Assembly (NCBI GenBank): GCA_026182355.1
Contig: JAPFBL010000166.1
Location: forward strand, 62,001-126,000
Source: Hermatobates lingyangjiaoensis
Taxonomy: Eukaryota; Arthropoda; Insecta; Hemiptera; Hermatobatidae
Direction: 5' to 3'
Length of the DNA: 64,000 nt
The notes under the pieces were generated by a model. The model worked only from the letters and a program-made list of their open reading frames with translations, did not search any database and was not told where the DNA came from. Below are positions 48,395-61,369 of this stretch, piece by piece (within the stretch, counting starts at the first letter, position 1; every line of letters begins with the position of its first letter). Both the position numbers and the translations under genes were made by a program.

Positions 48395-48400
48395 AATAAA
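48395..48400 (+). other. Candidate poly(A) signal of the complete DUF4774 gene
   Basis: AATAAA about 130 bp after the stop codon, the first canonical hexamer downstream. Confidence 0.5.
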
Positions 48401-50312
48401 ACTTACAGTTTTATATTTTTTTCATACTGTTATATGAAAACAAAATTCAAAGTAAGCACCACAATGATTTTCAGAAAAACTGAAAAATAATTTATTGAAT
48501 TCCGTAATTTACAAATTTAAATTTAAATACTTGTAATTTTTATTTTCTAAAAGAATTAAAAACTTTTTAAACTGTTAATTCTCACTTCTTATTAAATACT
48601 CTATTTCTCAGATGAACTGAAGTATTTCTGTAATGAAATTTGTTTTTAACTTTTATAAAAAACAATTATAAAAGTAAAAAATCATAATATGTTTTATTTC
48701 TTTTGTCAATCAAGAAAAAGAAAACATTCAAATAAATTATTATTAAATCTGCTTTGTAAATATATTATTTTCACAAACATTGCAAATGACAACTTTCTAC
48801 AATAAAATTTAAATTAAAATAGCAATTCAATTTTTTTTATTAATTAAATAGAAGATAATTTATAATTATAACAATTTATTACCATTTACATGGAATGAAC
48901 ACCACTTATCTATTGTAATATGCAACATTTCAACTAAACTGCTAAGTCCTAAAATAGTTAAAAGTTAAATGGCTTTAGATATGAGTTAAGTAAAAAAGTA
49001 AAATTAAGTAAAATTAATTTATTTGCAAAGTAATTTTTGTAAATAACTAGCACTGATATAAGCATATTTATTTTGTTCTAATCGGTTGACAAGAAGTTAA
49101 TTAAACTTGTTTATTTATTCATATTTTGTTTACTTCAAACATACATTGTACTAACAATGAAGACAATGGAATTAATTAGTATAAGAAATTCATGTTAAAA
49201 TCTTGTCAAGTTTACAGCAGTTTTGGATTAATTACCAGGATAATTTAACTGTAAAACTGATAAACTATTCAACATTACAAACTGACTTAAAATGAATGTT
49301 TTGATAAACCTATTTGAAACCTAAGATTTATTAAAGTGGAAGACATCAATACCATTGTATTATTGACTTTCAATAACTTTATCTTTTGTTCATGATGAAA
49401 TACATCAAATGGAAACGAAATCAAACATCAATTTAGTAATTAATTGTAATCTGGAATATGACTAAATACAGACCCGGTCACAAATTTAATTAGAGATTCA
49501 TATCATATCCAACATTACATTAGACTTACTAAATATTACCAGAAATAATAATGAATTATTTCAATCGTACTGTATCTACATATTTTCATCAGTTGAAAAA
49601 TTTAATTTAACAATTAAATTTTACAATTCATTTATAATTTGTTCTTCTATCATTCATATTGAAGTTTTTCTAATTTAAAATGGATATAAGTTGATTTGGT
49701 AGTAAATAATCACAACTACTATGTAATTTTTGAAATTTGTTTTTCTACTTTTGTAAACAAAAATTTAGAGGTAAAAATTATAAAATGGTTTATTTCTTTA
49801 GTCAATAAAGTAAAAGAAAGCACTCAAATAAATTATTAAGTCTGCTTTGTAAATTATTACTTTCAAAAGTATTAGAAATGATATTTTCAAAAATAAAATT
49901 TAAGTTGAAATAACATTTAATTAAACAAAAATAAAAAAAGTTTTGCAGTTTAGTAATGTCAAAATATTAAATTTATATTTATTATTAACTTAATAAGTAA
50001 ATTTAATCTTAAGATATTTGAAACAGAAACTTAAAAGCCTTTAAGAAGATGTAACACTTCATACAGGAATTATTTAATGGAATTGAAGGTAAAACTATTT
50101 ATTTCTTATAAATATTAAATTTTTTCATTATATCATATGGTTGTAAATCATTAATATTAGGTACAGAATTGGAAATACTTATTAAAATAGTACGAAATTT
50201 GTAGGTAAGTAACCAGAAGATTGTCACATAGATAACTCCATGGAATATGCAGTATATTAAAAAATTTAGTTTTGAGGACAAAGAAAGTGTTCCTGTTTTA
50301 ATATTTAATTTT
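48401..50312. other. No gene seen
   Basis: Very AT-rich. Parts near 48660-48800 and 49780-49920 resemble each other (tttatttcttt..gtcaat.aag and aaataaattatta), again an old local duplication. Confidence 0.5.
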
Positions 50313-52350
50313 ACTTTACTATAAGTAAAATATAGTGATTGTAAAAAAAATTTGGTCCCGAGATTTTGACGGAATTATATGTTTTGAAGTCCCAAAAGTC
50401 GTTTTATGAAGTTTTTGCGATCATGTCTGTGTGGTGTGGGTGGGTGCGTGTGTTAGCATTGCATGTCACCACGCTATGGTTCACGAATCTTTGATGGATC
50501 AAGTTGATATTTTACACAAAAATGGGCCCCATGGTGTAGATGATCCCTATTGTTTGGGAAGAATTATGTATGACGGGAAAGTCACTTTTTTTTGCCAAAA
50601 ACCGGTTTTTAGAAAACATTTTTTTCTCATACGCTGCTAACTCTAGAGTTTTAAAATTTTGTCATTATCTTTGCAATTACAAATGCAATAAACCAAAAAT
50701 ATATTTAGAATTTTAAAACAAGGGGAAATATTTTTTTTTCAATAAAAGGTAAACATTTTTGACTTATAATTCAATTTCAAAGCTTGTGAAAACCATACAA
50801 GCCATACCATTTGACGGATCAAAAAGAAACTATGCCTAAAAATAGAGCATTATGTGGAAAATGAGTTGAGATAATTTTCTTCAAAATGACATTCACCAAA
50901 GAGGCGTTAAAGTACGATTTCTGTTTTCAGAAAATGTTTTATTGACGCTAAACAGTTAATTAAAAAGTCATGAAAATTTGACCAAATATGGAACAAAAAT
51001 TAGCAATTTATAAAAAAAGATTTAAGGAAATTTCAATAACGGCAAAGAGCAATAAAGCTATAAAAACTGTTTGTTTATCCTAAACAAGGGATAACCTGCT
51101 ATACTTGTAGAATTTTTGATATTTTGTTACATTGTTTACTTTGACTTAGAGATTTTTTGAGGGAATCTACTGAGGTAAATTGATGTTTATAATGGAATAA
51201 TTTATTGACGTATATGATATATAAGAGGAATAATATTTTAAAATGTAAAAAAATCACCGCCAATAAACATAAATAAATTTCCTTTGTCTTCCATGATATG
51301 ATGGATTTGTCTCATAAAAAGCTTTAATAAATCTGTATACTTTTATAAATATATACTATATACTTATATATATGTATAATTGCTATATATATATACTGTA
51401 TATATAAATACTATATATACAATAATAGGTATTGCACTTTTGAGCAAAACTTAATATCAGTTATAATTACTTTATCTTTGTGAATTGTAGTATCATTCCA
51501 AGATATTGATATGTGACAAGTGGACTCTTTTTTATTTTCAAATATTAGAAGCTCCCAACTATAAAAGATTTAAATTATATTGAATAGCTATCTTGACTTT
51601 GAGTTGAGTATGTAAACTGGCTAATTACTAATATATTTTTTCTTAATGTACATTCATAGCAAGCTTATAACAGAGTACAGCAGGCAGTAAGAAGATAACA
51701 CTCACTCAGAAAAAAGTGGTATATATGATTTTTGACAAAGGGAAAGGAAAGTGATTTTATTAAATACTAAGAAGCCATAAATTTCCCAGTATAATAATGT
51801 TATAAAAGACCAAAAGTGTAAAACATAATTCAAAATTGAAATCTTTCGTTCGAAGATTAGTAAATGTAATTATCGTATATCCTTAATAATAAATTTCTTA
51901 AAACGACATTTTTTCTTCGATATTTTTCATAGAAAATAAGACTATTTTCTTGTTTTAAATTTCAAAATTTGACTTAAATATTCAATGTAGAAGGAGGTTA
52001 GGTAAGCGATGAAAGAAATCCACTGGCTATTTGAACAGAAGCCATGTTCTCCCTGTAGGAGATTATTTCGTATCAAGAAATTTTCACTTTGGCTTTTCAA
52101 AAATGTTATTACTGCTGTAGTTATACTAATGAAATTATTTGCATCAGTGGTGTGATATACAAAAATTTGCTTATATATTGATAAGTCGATCAATCACTAT
52201 CTGTACTATCTCAGGAATGAAAGACTAATAAACATCTCCCATTTAGATGTTTACATTATGCTTAAATGGGACATTATATATTATATACCCAAGAAGTTTG
52301 ATATTAAGTTTACTTATAGTAAAGTTGAGTATAGGCCACTCCAATTTTTT
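50313..52350. repeat. ~2-kb interspersed repeat, copy 2
   Basis: The left end ACTTTACTATAAGTAA (50313-50328) and the inner right inverted repeat TTACTTATAGTAAAGT (52310-52325) are kept. Shared blocks include tgatattttacacaaaaatg, ccctattgtttgggaagaat and ccaaaaaccg. A TA-rich insertion lies at about 51340-51425. It lacks the tandem first 100 bp seen in copy 1. Same orientation as copy 1. Confidence 0.85.
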
Positions 52351-53220
52351 TTATATGGATTTCATAAAGTTGAAGAGTGCGACAATAATAAGTTAAATTT
52401 AATGAAAAATCAAATTTATAAATCTTGCTGTACTATTTTATTAGTACATCAAATTGGAATAAACCAGAAATGCTAGTAACTGGAAAGTATTAAATCTCTA
52501 AGACTACTAGGTTATAATAATGTGAAATAATCTTCAATATATTGAGTTTTGTATATTTAGAGTTATTTAACAAATATTTCAATATATTAATCACAGCAAT
52601 GATAAAGGATTTTTAAAAATGGAGGTCAGAAATATGTAAACTATATAAGTGAACTTTGAAAATATAAAGAGAAGTTTAATCTTCCTACCTGTTGTTTTAA
52701 ATAATAATTCTTTAAGTTACTGGGAGTGGATAAAGAATAACAATCTACGACGCCATCTGGATAAGGATTAACAATCTACATCTTGCATACGACTGATTTA
52801 TCATCACATGTCCCCGTTATAAGTACTTACAAATACAATTGACATGATATTTGAACTTTCTTAATTAATAAATGGTATTGTATTACACATCTGCCTAGAG
52901 CTTCTCCTAATTATAGCGGATGTCAAAAGTTACTCGTTTAGTCAGATTTTAGTTATGGTTTATCCTAACTTACCAAGATATAATATAATTAATTCTTATA
53001 CTATGGATCGTATTAGTTGAATTTTCCTTATTGAAATTCTAATAGGGAAGGACATTTTTCGTTTGCATAAGTTTTGCAGTTCAGTAATGCGAGATATGTA
53101 TCAAAACCTTCTAAACATTTTTAAAGAGTCTGTGACTGTACCTACAGCTTCTTAGACCTTAGGATTGGATCTTACATATATTGGTGATTTAAAGATCTGT
53201 TCTGTGAGAATTTGTCAAAA
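52351..53220. other. No gene seen
   Basis: AT-rich; possibly includes eroded flanks of the retroelement fragment that follows. Confidence 0.45.
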
Positions 53221-53430
53221 TCATTCGAGTTTAAAGGTGGTAAGTGGGAGGAAAGCAAAGCTAGCCATTATTGCTTTTAAAATTATTTCTTTAGTATAAT
53301 TATTATTTATCAGACAGACCTCAACAAATTTTGTAAAATTATCTATGACTAACATGAAAATTTTACCCTCTAGTTTATATAAACGGATACCTAATTTTTC
53401 CCAACGACACACTCCTATTTTATGAGGCTT
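53221..53430 (-). pseudogene. Gypsy-like integrase fragment
   Basis: The minus frame reads RWEKLGIRLYKLEGKIFMLV, then IDNFTKFVEVCLINNNYTKE and IILKAI. This matches the start of the retroviral-type integrase core of Ty3/gypsy elements, where the first catalytic Asp sits in the VIDNFTKFVE motif. The core then breaks down: no second Asp region is readable. About 60 codons remain of a protein over 1000 residues. It is a dead fragment of an insect LTR retrotransposon. Confidence 0.65.
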
Positions 53431-53434
53431 TCAT

Positions 53435-53640
53435 AATATTATTATTATTATTATTATTCAGTTCCAGGCTAGGTCCTAGGTGAAAAAGGGGGTGTTTTAG
53501 TTGGTAGTCTGGTTTATACTGGGAGCCCAGCACTATGTGCGTAAATGCATTTATTTCACCTCCTTTCCCAAAAAAAAAAAAAAAAAAAAATTATTATTAT
53601 TATTATTATTATTATATTAATATTATTATAATAATATTAT
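53435..53640 (+). repeat. A-tailed retrosequence inserted in an ATT microsatellite
   Basis: (ATT)n at 53435-53459 and again after 53590 flank a GC-richer block of about 110 bp (aggctaggtcctaggtg to cacctcctttccc) that ends in a run of about 23 A. The layout fits a short retroposed sequence, either a 5'-truncated LINE tail or a SINE, that landed in the microsatellite or seeded it. Confidence 0.65.
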
Positions 53641-56271
53641 TTTTCTTGCTGGCAAATTTCACAACTATTTATTTTCTTAAAAAAAAATAGTTGTACATGC
53701 ATAATTTTGTACATATCAATTCAGAAACATACACCTTTTGCTCCATGTTTACATAATAACTTTTAATTATAATGTTGTATTCATATTATATGTTTATACT
53801 ATTAAATTGATTATTGGAATAGGTGCGAGCTAAGAATCTACAATGCCACTTGCGTTCGACTGATTTATTTTCACACTAGTAAGAGTTCTTTTCCAAGGTT
53901 AAAAGATTGTGGAACCACTTTAAAGTGACATAATTGATTGGAAGTTTTCAAGTTTTCTCTAAATCCTTGAGCGTAATGTCGAATGATAAGATGCATTATT
54001 TCAAATAATTTGAAACATTTTTCATTTAAAACTAACTGATTTGATAACTCTATCAAGAAGTAGTTGTACTGTGCTTTGCTAACATAAAAGTTTATATCAA
54101 AACAGTTTAATTAAATTACTTGTATAGCAATTTTTCCATGATTATAATTTTAATTTTTTCTTCCTGTCATTCAGAAAACAGGCAGTATTTATTGACTTCA
54201 ATTACTTTTTTGACTAAATTTAAGGCATCATTCAATTTTTCCTTCATGGTATCATGGAATAATAATTTAGAATTTTCTGAGATTAGTTTGTTTTATGTAC
54301 TAGTCTGTCGAAAATATTTCCTTTTCTCCATGTGTAACATTTATAACAAAAACGGGAGATTTCCATCTTTTACTGTCAACAAGTGAATTGCAAAGGATAG
54401 TGAGTCTAAAATAAATAAAAATACTTAAAACATGCTCTTCTTTTCATTTCTTATAATTACGAATCAATCATCAACCTTGAATTTCATAAAGTTGACTTTT
54501 GTACCTAGTTTTCCATTTCAATCTTCTAATAATTCAATCGTAAACATATCCGAAAGACTGGTGAAATTGGATATACAATTGTTTTGGATCTAATTACAAA
54601 GAGTGCACAATATCCTCTTTCACATGTAAGATTTTATACAAAGTTTTTTTAACTTGACCAGGTATATTCTACACTATTTTTCGTTATCGAGTTTGTTCTA
54701 GCATCAAACATTTCTCAAAAAACCACCTTTTAGCCTACGTTTCATCTATACTTCTAGACATCTTTAGGATTACATCAAATTAATTACAATAACGAGAAAA
54801 AAATAAGTTACATTATGGTTATGCATTATAAAATTGGTATTTTCCAAATGCTGAAAGATTTTATATTGTTGCCTAATCAAAGTACCAAGGTAATAATGTA
54901 TATCTATATAAATAATGTAAGTTATGTTTCATGTTATTGTAATTAAATTTGTATTGGTGTAGTCATGAAGATATCTAGAAATACATACGAAACGTTAACA
55001 TAAAGGTGTTTTTCTTTTGAGACTTGTTTGACCATAGACCAATCCTTGATAAAAAAAAATAGTGTAAGGTTTAATAAAAAAAGGAATTCTTCTTTAAATA
55101 ATATCGATCACACATTCTTATTCCACGGTTTATTCGCTTAAATTAAATTGCAGTTAAAATATATCCATATAAAATATATACAAATAAAACACAACAGGAT
55201 AAACGCTTAACTAAAATCAACGCGTAACGGCTTTAATCTGCTAAGCCAACCAAATCTCTCCTGGTTGTTTTTCTTTTCTGGTCTCCTCCTGAAGATGAAT
55301 TCTTTTCAACATTACGTTCTGTTAAGCCCATTGGACCCATATTTTCAATATTTTGAAGTTTACACTTAAAAGATAAAGAAAAACAATCCAGATTTGATAG
55401 CAAAAGTTTAGAAATAAACTTGCTATTTATTTGAGCAATAGATACATTTTAAAAAAACGATGGTTGAACTAGCATCGATAAATCCGATCGATTGATTATT
55501 CTCTTAATAAAGGTTTGACCAAAAATAACATATTTCTTGTAATCATAAACATACATATGCGATAATGTAATTTTTATGCTCTAAATTCAATAGCTTATAG
55601 TATATTATTTCTAAAATTTCATACTTCTGTCCATAAAATCACTATTAAACAAAACAATAACGTTGTCTTTGAAAATTTGATTTGAATTTCAAAAACTGAC
55701 CGTTAAAAGGAATAAAAAACCTGTATTTTACAAGTAAATAAAAACTTCTATTGTACATAATCTTCATTTGACAATACAAATATTTAATCTATGAGCTGTT
55801 AAATATTGTAAGCAACATTAAATTAGCTCATTAAATAAAAATTAAACTTTAACATATCATTTATTAATTAAGTATTGTAACATTCATAAACTTAACAATA
55901 GGACAACTAATTAGTGCATTCTATATGTACAACAAATTTTTTAGCCAGATAATATAGCCACAATAATTAATAGAGGATTTGGAGAACTTTACAAAGAATA
56001 TGTTTATCAAATGCATATGTAATGATAAGAGTTATCAAGTATTTACGAAGAAGATTATGGTAAATAAGAAAAAAAAACAAAAGAATATTCAAATATTTTA
56101 AAATGAGAGGAGTATAAGGTCAATACTATTTGAAATAGTTTTTGCTATATAAAAGGACATATGAAGTAGATTATAGGAATTAGTAATTGAGAAATTAAAT
56201 GGAGGTACTTGGAAGTAACATAAACATCTATATTTAAGGTGAACTATACTTTTGAAGGAAAGGCTGTCGCA
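53641..56271. other. No gene seen
   Basis: AT-rich. Minus-strand text around 54160-54260 (MKEKLNDALNLVKKVIEVNK) is weakly reminiscent of the region after an integrase core, but the order relative to 53221-53430 is wrong, so I do not call it. Confidence 0.4.
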
Positions 56272-56547
56272 TCAATCCATAGGGTTAACAGTAACGGTAC
56301 CTGTCGTTATCCACTGGTCACGTTGACGAAGGTAGGTGGTTGTTAGAGTATAGGTGACAAGAGGAATGAAAAGTGCATTGAGTGCGATAAATAGAGTCAT
56401 GATGAATACGAAGAATAGCTTGAGCAAACGAGTAAAGGTCACATGTCGAATTTTCAACACTTCATAAAGAGAACTTCTTAGGTGGATATCTTCCAAGTAC
56501 TCTTCTTCTGTGTCACCTGAACCTCTTCCTCTTCGATTGTAATACAT
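56272..56547 (-). CDS. Small single-pass membrane protein, unknown
   Basis: The ATG at 56545-56547 opens a 91-codon frame to TGA at 56272. An in-frame TGA lies just 5 codons upstream of the ATG, so this ATG is the start. The protein begins MYYNRRGRGSGDTEEEYLED (polar, basic then acidic), then IRHVTFTRLLK, then one long hydrophobic segment (LFFVFIMTLFIALNALFIPL) and a polar tail RQRDQWITTGTV ending NPMD. Codon text is less AT-rich than the surroundings. No family recognised. The positive residues before the membrane segment predict the N-terminus in the cytosol. It may be a whole intronless gene or the main exon of one. Confidence 0.6.
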   Translation of the reverse strand: MYYNRRGRGSGDTEEEYLEDIHLRSSLYEVLKIRHVTFTRLLKLFFVFIMTLFIALNALFIPLVTYTLTTTYLRQRDQWITTGTVTVNPMD

Positions 56548-58578
56548 GGTCAATGAATTCAATCAACTATTCACTTGCTACCAGCTGTTTCAACACTTGT
56601 CACTCTTGACACTTATTTTCAGTAAATCAGAATTTTATTTACTAGGAATTTAAGGGTATTAATTTATTTTGCCCTCTCTGAAGGTCAAATCAAGAGCAAA
56701 CGACATGTTTGCCTCTGACTGTAGGAGTAATAATTAGCCTAATGGTTTTGTAATAGATGATACGAATTAAGAGAGACACAACAGAAACTGTGCATCTACC
56801 AACCAATTTATAAACACTAACACAAAGACCATTTTTTTCGTAAAAAAAAAAGAAATTGTACTTATATAGTCTGCTATAAAAAAGATGGCTAAATCAGCTT
56901 ATTCTGAGTAATGACTGTTATACTCAATGTTAAACATTACAATAAATAGTTGTAACTGACCAACTCGTCTGATATGTGATTTAATATATTTGTTACCTTA
57001 TTTATATATTTACCTTATTTTTTAAGTAGATTTTTAAAAATCACATTTAACACGGTCTATCGTTTCTGAATATTCCTCTATAACTGGAGGTAGCCTAACT
57101 AGAATCGCCACTCATTCATACAGTTATAATTTTTTAAACTATTTTTTTTTCACAGGTAAGTTGAAAATGGCATTTATGATTAAGACTTTAATAAACTGAA
57201 ACTATTGAAATAATATGTTTATTATTGATCAGAATTAACTATAACAACAGGATTTAATGTTAGTCATAGAAACGGTAATAATATTTTAGATTATTATAAA
57301 TATAAAATTAAAATTAACAGCTGCTACTTGTTGCAGCTGAGAAACTGATTTTTCCTCAGCTGATTTAACCGTTATAGTTTTATTATTATGCTCACGTTTT
57401 AATAATTCAAGTTACTTATGATGTTAAGTATAATGAAAAGACTAAGTCTTTTACTTAGTCTACTTTTACTAAGTCTACATTTTGCGGTCACTTTCACCAA
57501 TATTTGTAGTAAAGAAAGTGTTGATTGAATGTGGAAGTTGCTCTCCTACTACGTTGCAGACATTGAATCTGCAATAATGTCCTGAATAATCGTTATACCG
57601 TTATACAAAAACGCACAAAAATTATAATAATTGAAATTAGTAGACTTGAGTAAAGCAATCCTTTATTCTGTCCTCGAAGTTAACACATTCTTCAACCCCC
57701 CTGTAAAATAATCTACATAGACCATTGTATCTAACTAACATGTACATTAAACTATTGATATTTCATTCAATTTTTTTTTTGATATTTCATCTCTCACATA
57801 GGCCATTCTATTTTGTAAAACAAAAGAGAAAATTAATCATGTTTGACATAAAAGTTTAAGTGGGAGAAGCTTATCCAATCCTGGAGGTAACACAGAAAGT
57901 GATTGATCCAATTAGCCCAACGCTTGTTCTAGCATATTTTACAACCAATACACATGGTACCACTAGTTTTACTATAGGAGAACAAGACTTTGGTACAGCC
58001 ACATAGAAGCTTTCGTGTTCAGACTTAATTTTTTACGAAATAAATACTTACAACAAAACAGTGCTTTTCTTCCCTTTATCACTGTTGCATTGCTTTTCCA
58101 AGTTAATCTTTGATCTAAGGAACCTCCTAGAGTATATCTGTAACTTTGATAGTTCCAGGTTAATCTTTTTTCTACTTCAAAAAGGTATAAACACCGTTTC
58201 AAGTGGATTTGTACCAGAGATTTCTATTTTACTCATATTTCAACAATTTGTGGACAGCCTGCATCATCATTTGAAAAGCAGTACCATTGAACATTGCTCT
58301 TCTTCTATTAGATAATCTCCTGCACATCCTTGTGTATCATAGCCTTTTTTATATAGAACATTCATTAGGTAATCTACAACTAATCAGAAAAATAAGATGA
58401 TAGCACTCCTACCTGAGAGTATTTTATAACGTTCAAAACTGTAATAGATTTTATACTTGCACTAATTATTAACTTACAATATTACTGAAAGTGCACTGAT
58501 CGCCTTCTGCATTCACGAATTAGAAAAGTGGTTCCATTGAGACTGCAATATGTTTATATTTTGTCAGAAAATGTAAAG
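56548..58578. other. No gene seen
   Basis: AT-rich. The overlapping frames near 57972-58315 on both strands have no recognisable protein text. Confidence 0.5.
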
Positions 58579-58640
58579 GACCAATGCTCGACCTATGTGT
58601 GTTCTTTGTGGGACTGCCACTGCAACCTAACCTAACCTAG
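58579..58640 (+). repeat. SINE 3' end fragment, copy 6
   Basis: gaccaatgctcgacctatgt, then gggactgccactgcaacc and taacctaacctag match the 3' end of the SINE family in plus orientation. The body and tRNA head are missing (5' truncation). Confidence 0.75.
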
Positions 58641-60004
58641 CCTTGGTAATACTTTTATATGATGTCCATATCAAAATATATATACGCAGTAATTAAATTG
58701 ATTGGAAATGAGCTTAATAATAACTTTAGTTTAGTTCAGATAGTAACAGTCAGTGTTGTTATACTTCATTAATATTGACATTTTAATGTTACTAATGTTT
58801 CAACGACAATAAAGGTCACATCATTGATACTTCAGTTCGAGTCTACAGAATCCTTAGCTCCTCCCCTGAGATAAAAAACGGTAAATGTGTTTTTTTCCCC
58901 CGTTTAGATGATAATCTATCTTCCCAAACACTGGGATGTTAACATTTCTGGTAATAAAAATACATGAGTCTCCAGTATTGAAACTGGAAATGTTACACTA
59001 AATAAAACAATAATTGCGTTCTATCTACAGAAATATGTCAGATTGTGCTATAACGAGGATAACATATTCGTTATAAAATCCATAAAAGGGACATAACCAC
59101 ATTAAAGCGAAATAAGTAAGGTTGAGTGTAGGCTTCAAGTACACAATTATCATTTACATATATAGTTAGGCAAACTAAAAAAAATAAGTGATCACCTACT
59201 AGAAACACTTTATAACATGGTTTATACATTGTTAATTTATCGTAGGAGGAAGCTTCATAAGGTCCACTCCCTTTTTAATCACTTTCGTGGTTTAAGGGTA
59301 CTTTGCCTGGTGAAATGAATAGGAATGAGCGGTCAGCCTGCTATGAAATAGATTTTCTAACGTAAATTGATGAAAAAAGGGCACCTTGAGATCTCATGAT
59401 TTTGTCAGGTATTCCGTAGATACAAGGGTTTCTTACAAACAAATATTTGTATTGTAAGTTTACAGGGTGTGGTGAACTAAAACGGTCTAAGACACAGGTT
59501 CAGGAATGCTGAAGGTAAAATGAATATACATTTGTAAATGAACTAAGACAACAGAAAATAAAAATATCGCATAATCTGAATATAAAAAAAAACATGAGAC
59601 GAAATTGACGACTTACATTGATTGTAGCTGCGGTAAGGTGCGGAATACAGTCTTATCCAAGTTTCTTGAAGAATACTCAAAAACTAGCGTGTTCGGTCCA
59701 TTTTTGGTTTGTAAATTTCCATTATGTCAAATAACGGTTAATTCCACAAAATATAAGTATATATATATTTTAAATTACGTAAAGTTCCTATTGTCGTTCA
59801 GTACCTGGCTCTAGAATGGATTTCTTCAACTGGCGATCATCAACCATATATTATAGGACTTAATTCCCAATAAATACTAATGAAACCGCTACAAAAGGTG
59901 CTATGACTGTAAACATTCATTTGGATTTCGTATACCAGCACAGAGGAGGTTAGGCGAAAATGAAACCAAACTTGATTAGGAAGAGAGATGGCGATCCAGG
60001 TGGA
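58641..60004. other. No gene seen
   Basis: AT-rich with small scraps; the 69-codon frame at 59605 looks random. Confidence 0.45.
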
Positions 60005-60221
60005 AAGAATCCTCATTCCCTAGTTTCTGGCTGCAGAGAGTGACCATCTGGAGAGCGTAGGGCACATCCTGGAGGTCTGTCCCAGATATGCAGGATCGAG
60101 ATTCAATTATGAAATGGCCACGGGCCGGTTTGTGGCAGACACGTATGGAGTAGCGCTCACCAAATTTAGACAAGTTTTTCTAAAGTATATAAACGAGATA
60201 AGAAGAATCAGAGGAACATAG
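60005..60221 (+). pseudogene. LINE reverse-transcriptase protein, C-terminal fragment
   Basis: From GGCTGCAGAGAGTGA (60029-60043) the text encodes GCRE plus a mutated Cys codon. After a frame change it reads ESVGHILEVCPRYAGSRF, ending KYINEIRRIRGT and TAG at 60219-60221. C-x2-C...H...C is the zinc-knuckle pattern near the C-terminus of R2-like non-LTR retrotransposons. Stop and frameshift show that it is dead. Confidence 0.6.
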
Positions 60222-60420
60222 GGGATAACGCCTCCAAGATTAAATAAATTTTGAGCACATTGAAGAGTGAATGTTTTAATTTTGTTTGGTTAGAAGATAG
60301 TTTTTAATTTGTGTTTTTTGAAGACCTCGGATGAAGTCAAGTTTTTTGCTTTATTACTTATTAACATTATAATCTCCTTTTTTGTAGTAGTTTTCTTTTT
60401 CCTTTATGTGATGTGGTGTC

Positions 60421-60621
60421 GTGGAAACTCGCCTCCGTGTGGTCCACCTCGGGCGTATCTCGGAGGCTGTTTTGCCTCTATCTTCGGCTAGGGCTTTCGT
60501 CCCCGAGATGCGGCGAAAGAGTTTTCACGTAAAAAAGGCATCGATCTGTGTTGCTATTATACGTGATATGGCCGAAAGGCTGGGTACACGTTCTAATATC
60601 AAAACAGGCTGCAGAGAGTGA
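60421..60621 (+). pseudogene. LINE fragment ending at the same zinc-knuckle motif
   Basis: The frame gives MRRKSFHVKKASICVAIIRD, then GTRSNIKTGCRE and a stop. It ends in the same 15 bases (60607-60621) that begin the C-terminal fragment at 60029. In an intact element this segment would precede the C-terminal fragment, so the order is permuted. The initial part (ETRLRVVHLGRISE) is unrecognised. Confidence 0.5.
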
Positions 60622-61369
60622 AGGTTTCTGTCAGACTTGAACACACACCTCAGCTTCTGACATACTGTCTACTTAATATATAATCCTCAAGTTTTTATCA
60701 ATACTATGTATAAAAATAACTGTGTATACAGTATCTGTTGTATGCATAAAAATGAATTATTTAATTCGCAATTATAAATTTCAAAATATTTCTAAAACTA
60801 CAACTCGCACATGGACGATGTTTCAAATGTCTTCTGAATAAGATAGATGAAGCTAATCACTATTTATTTGGCAAATGTATTTTTTTTGGACATGAAACAT
60901 TGAAAAACTCCGATTTAAAGACTGTTCGGATCATATGTAGAATTTCCTTCTCAGATATGCAAGGGGGGATTGTACAACTGAGTCTGCTTAGATAGCAAAT
61001 TCAAAATATCAATATTTTTTCATTTTCTTATACAAGATATAAGCACTACACATATAACTAAATTGTAGTTATACAATTTTAACAAAAAAAAATGATCAGT
61101 TCATTATTTCAGAAATATATTAGTTTACGACGAATATACCATTTTCATATCATGCATGATCCTGGTTACCTTATACGAGTATAACATCTAGTTATAACAT
61201 GTACGTATCATACCTCTAGTTAAAAGATATGAATGTGTCATCCTTTAAAGGATGTGAAACCTTCAAATCAATAAAAATAAGCAAATTTAAATACCACAGG
61301 AAATTTTAATAAAATGGACAGGTGCATGCTATCAGAATCCTTTTCTTAAAAACTGAGTTCCATTTTCAG
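60622..61369. other. No gene seen upstream of the exon at 61370
   Basis: AT-rich, probably intron ending in the acceptor cattttcag. Confidence 0.45.

Noticed and set aside
54160..54400. Minus-strand text resembling the region after a gypsy integrase core
   Set aside because: It lies 5' of the integrase core fragment on the same strand, the wrong order, and the similarity is only a few Lys/Leu-rich residues.
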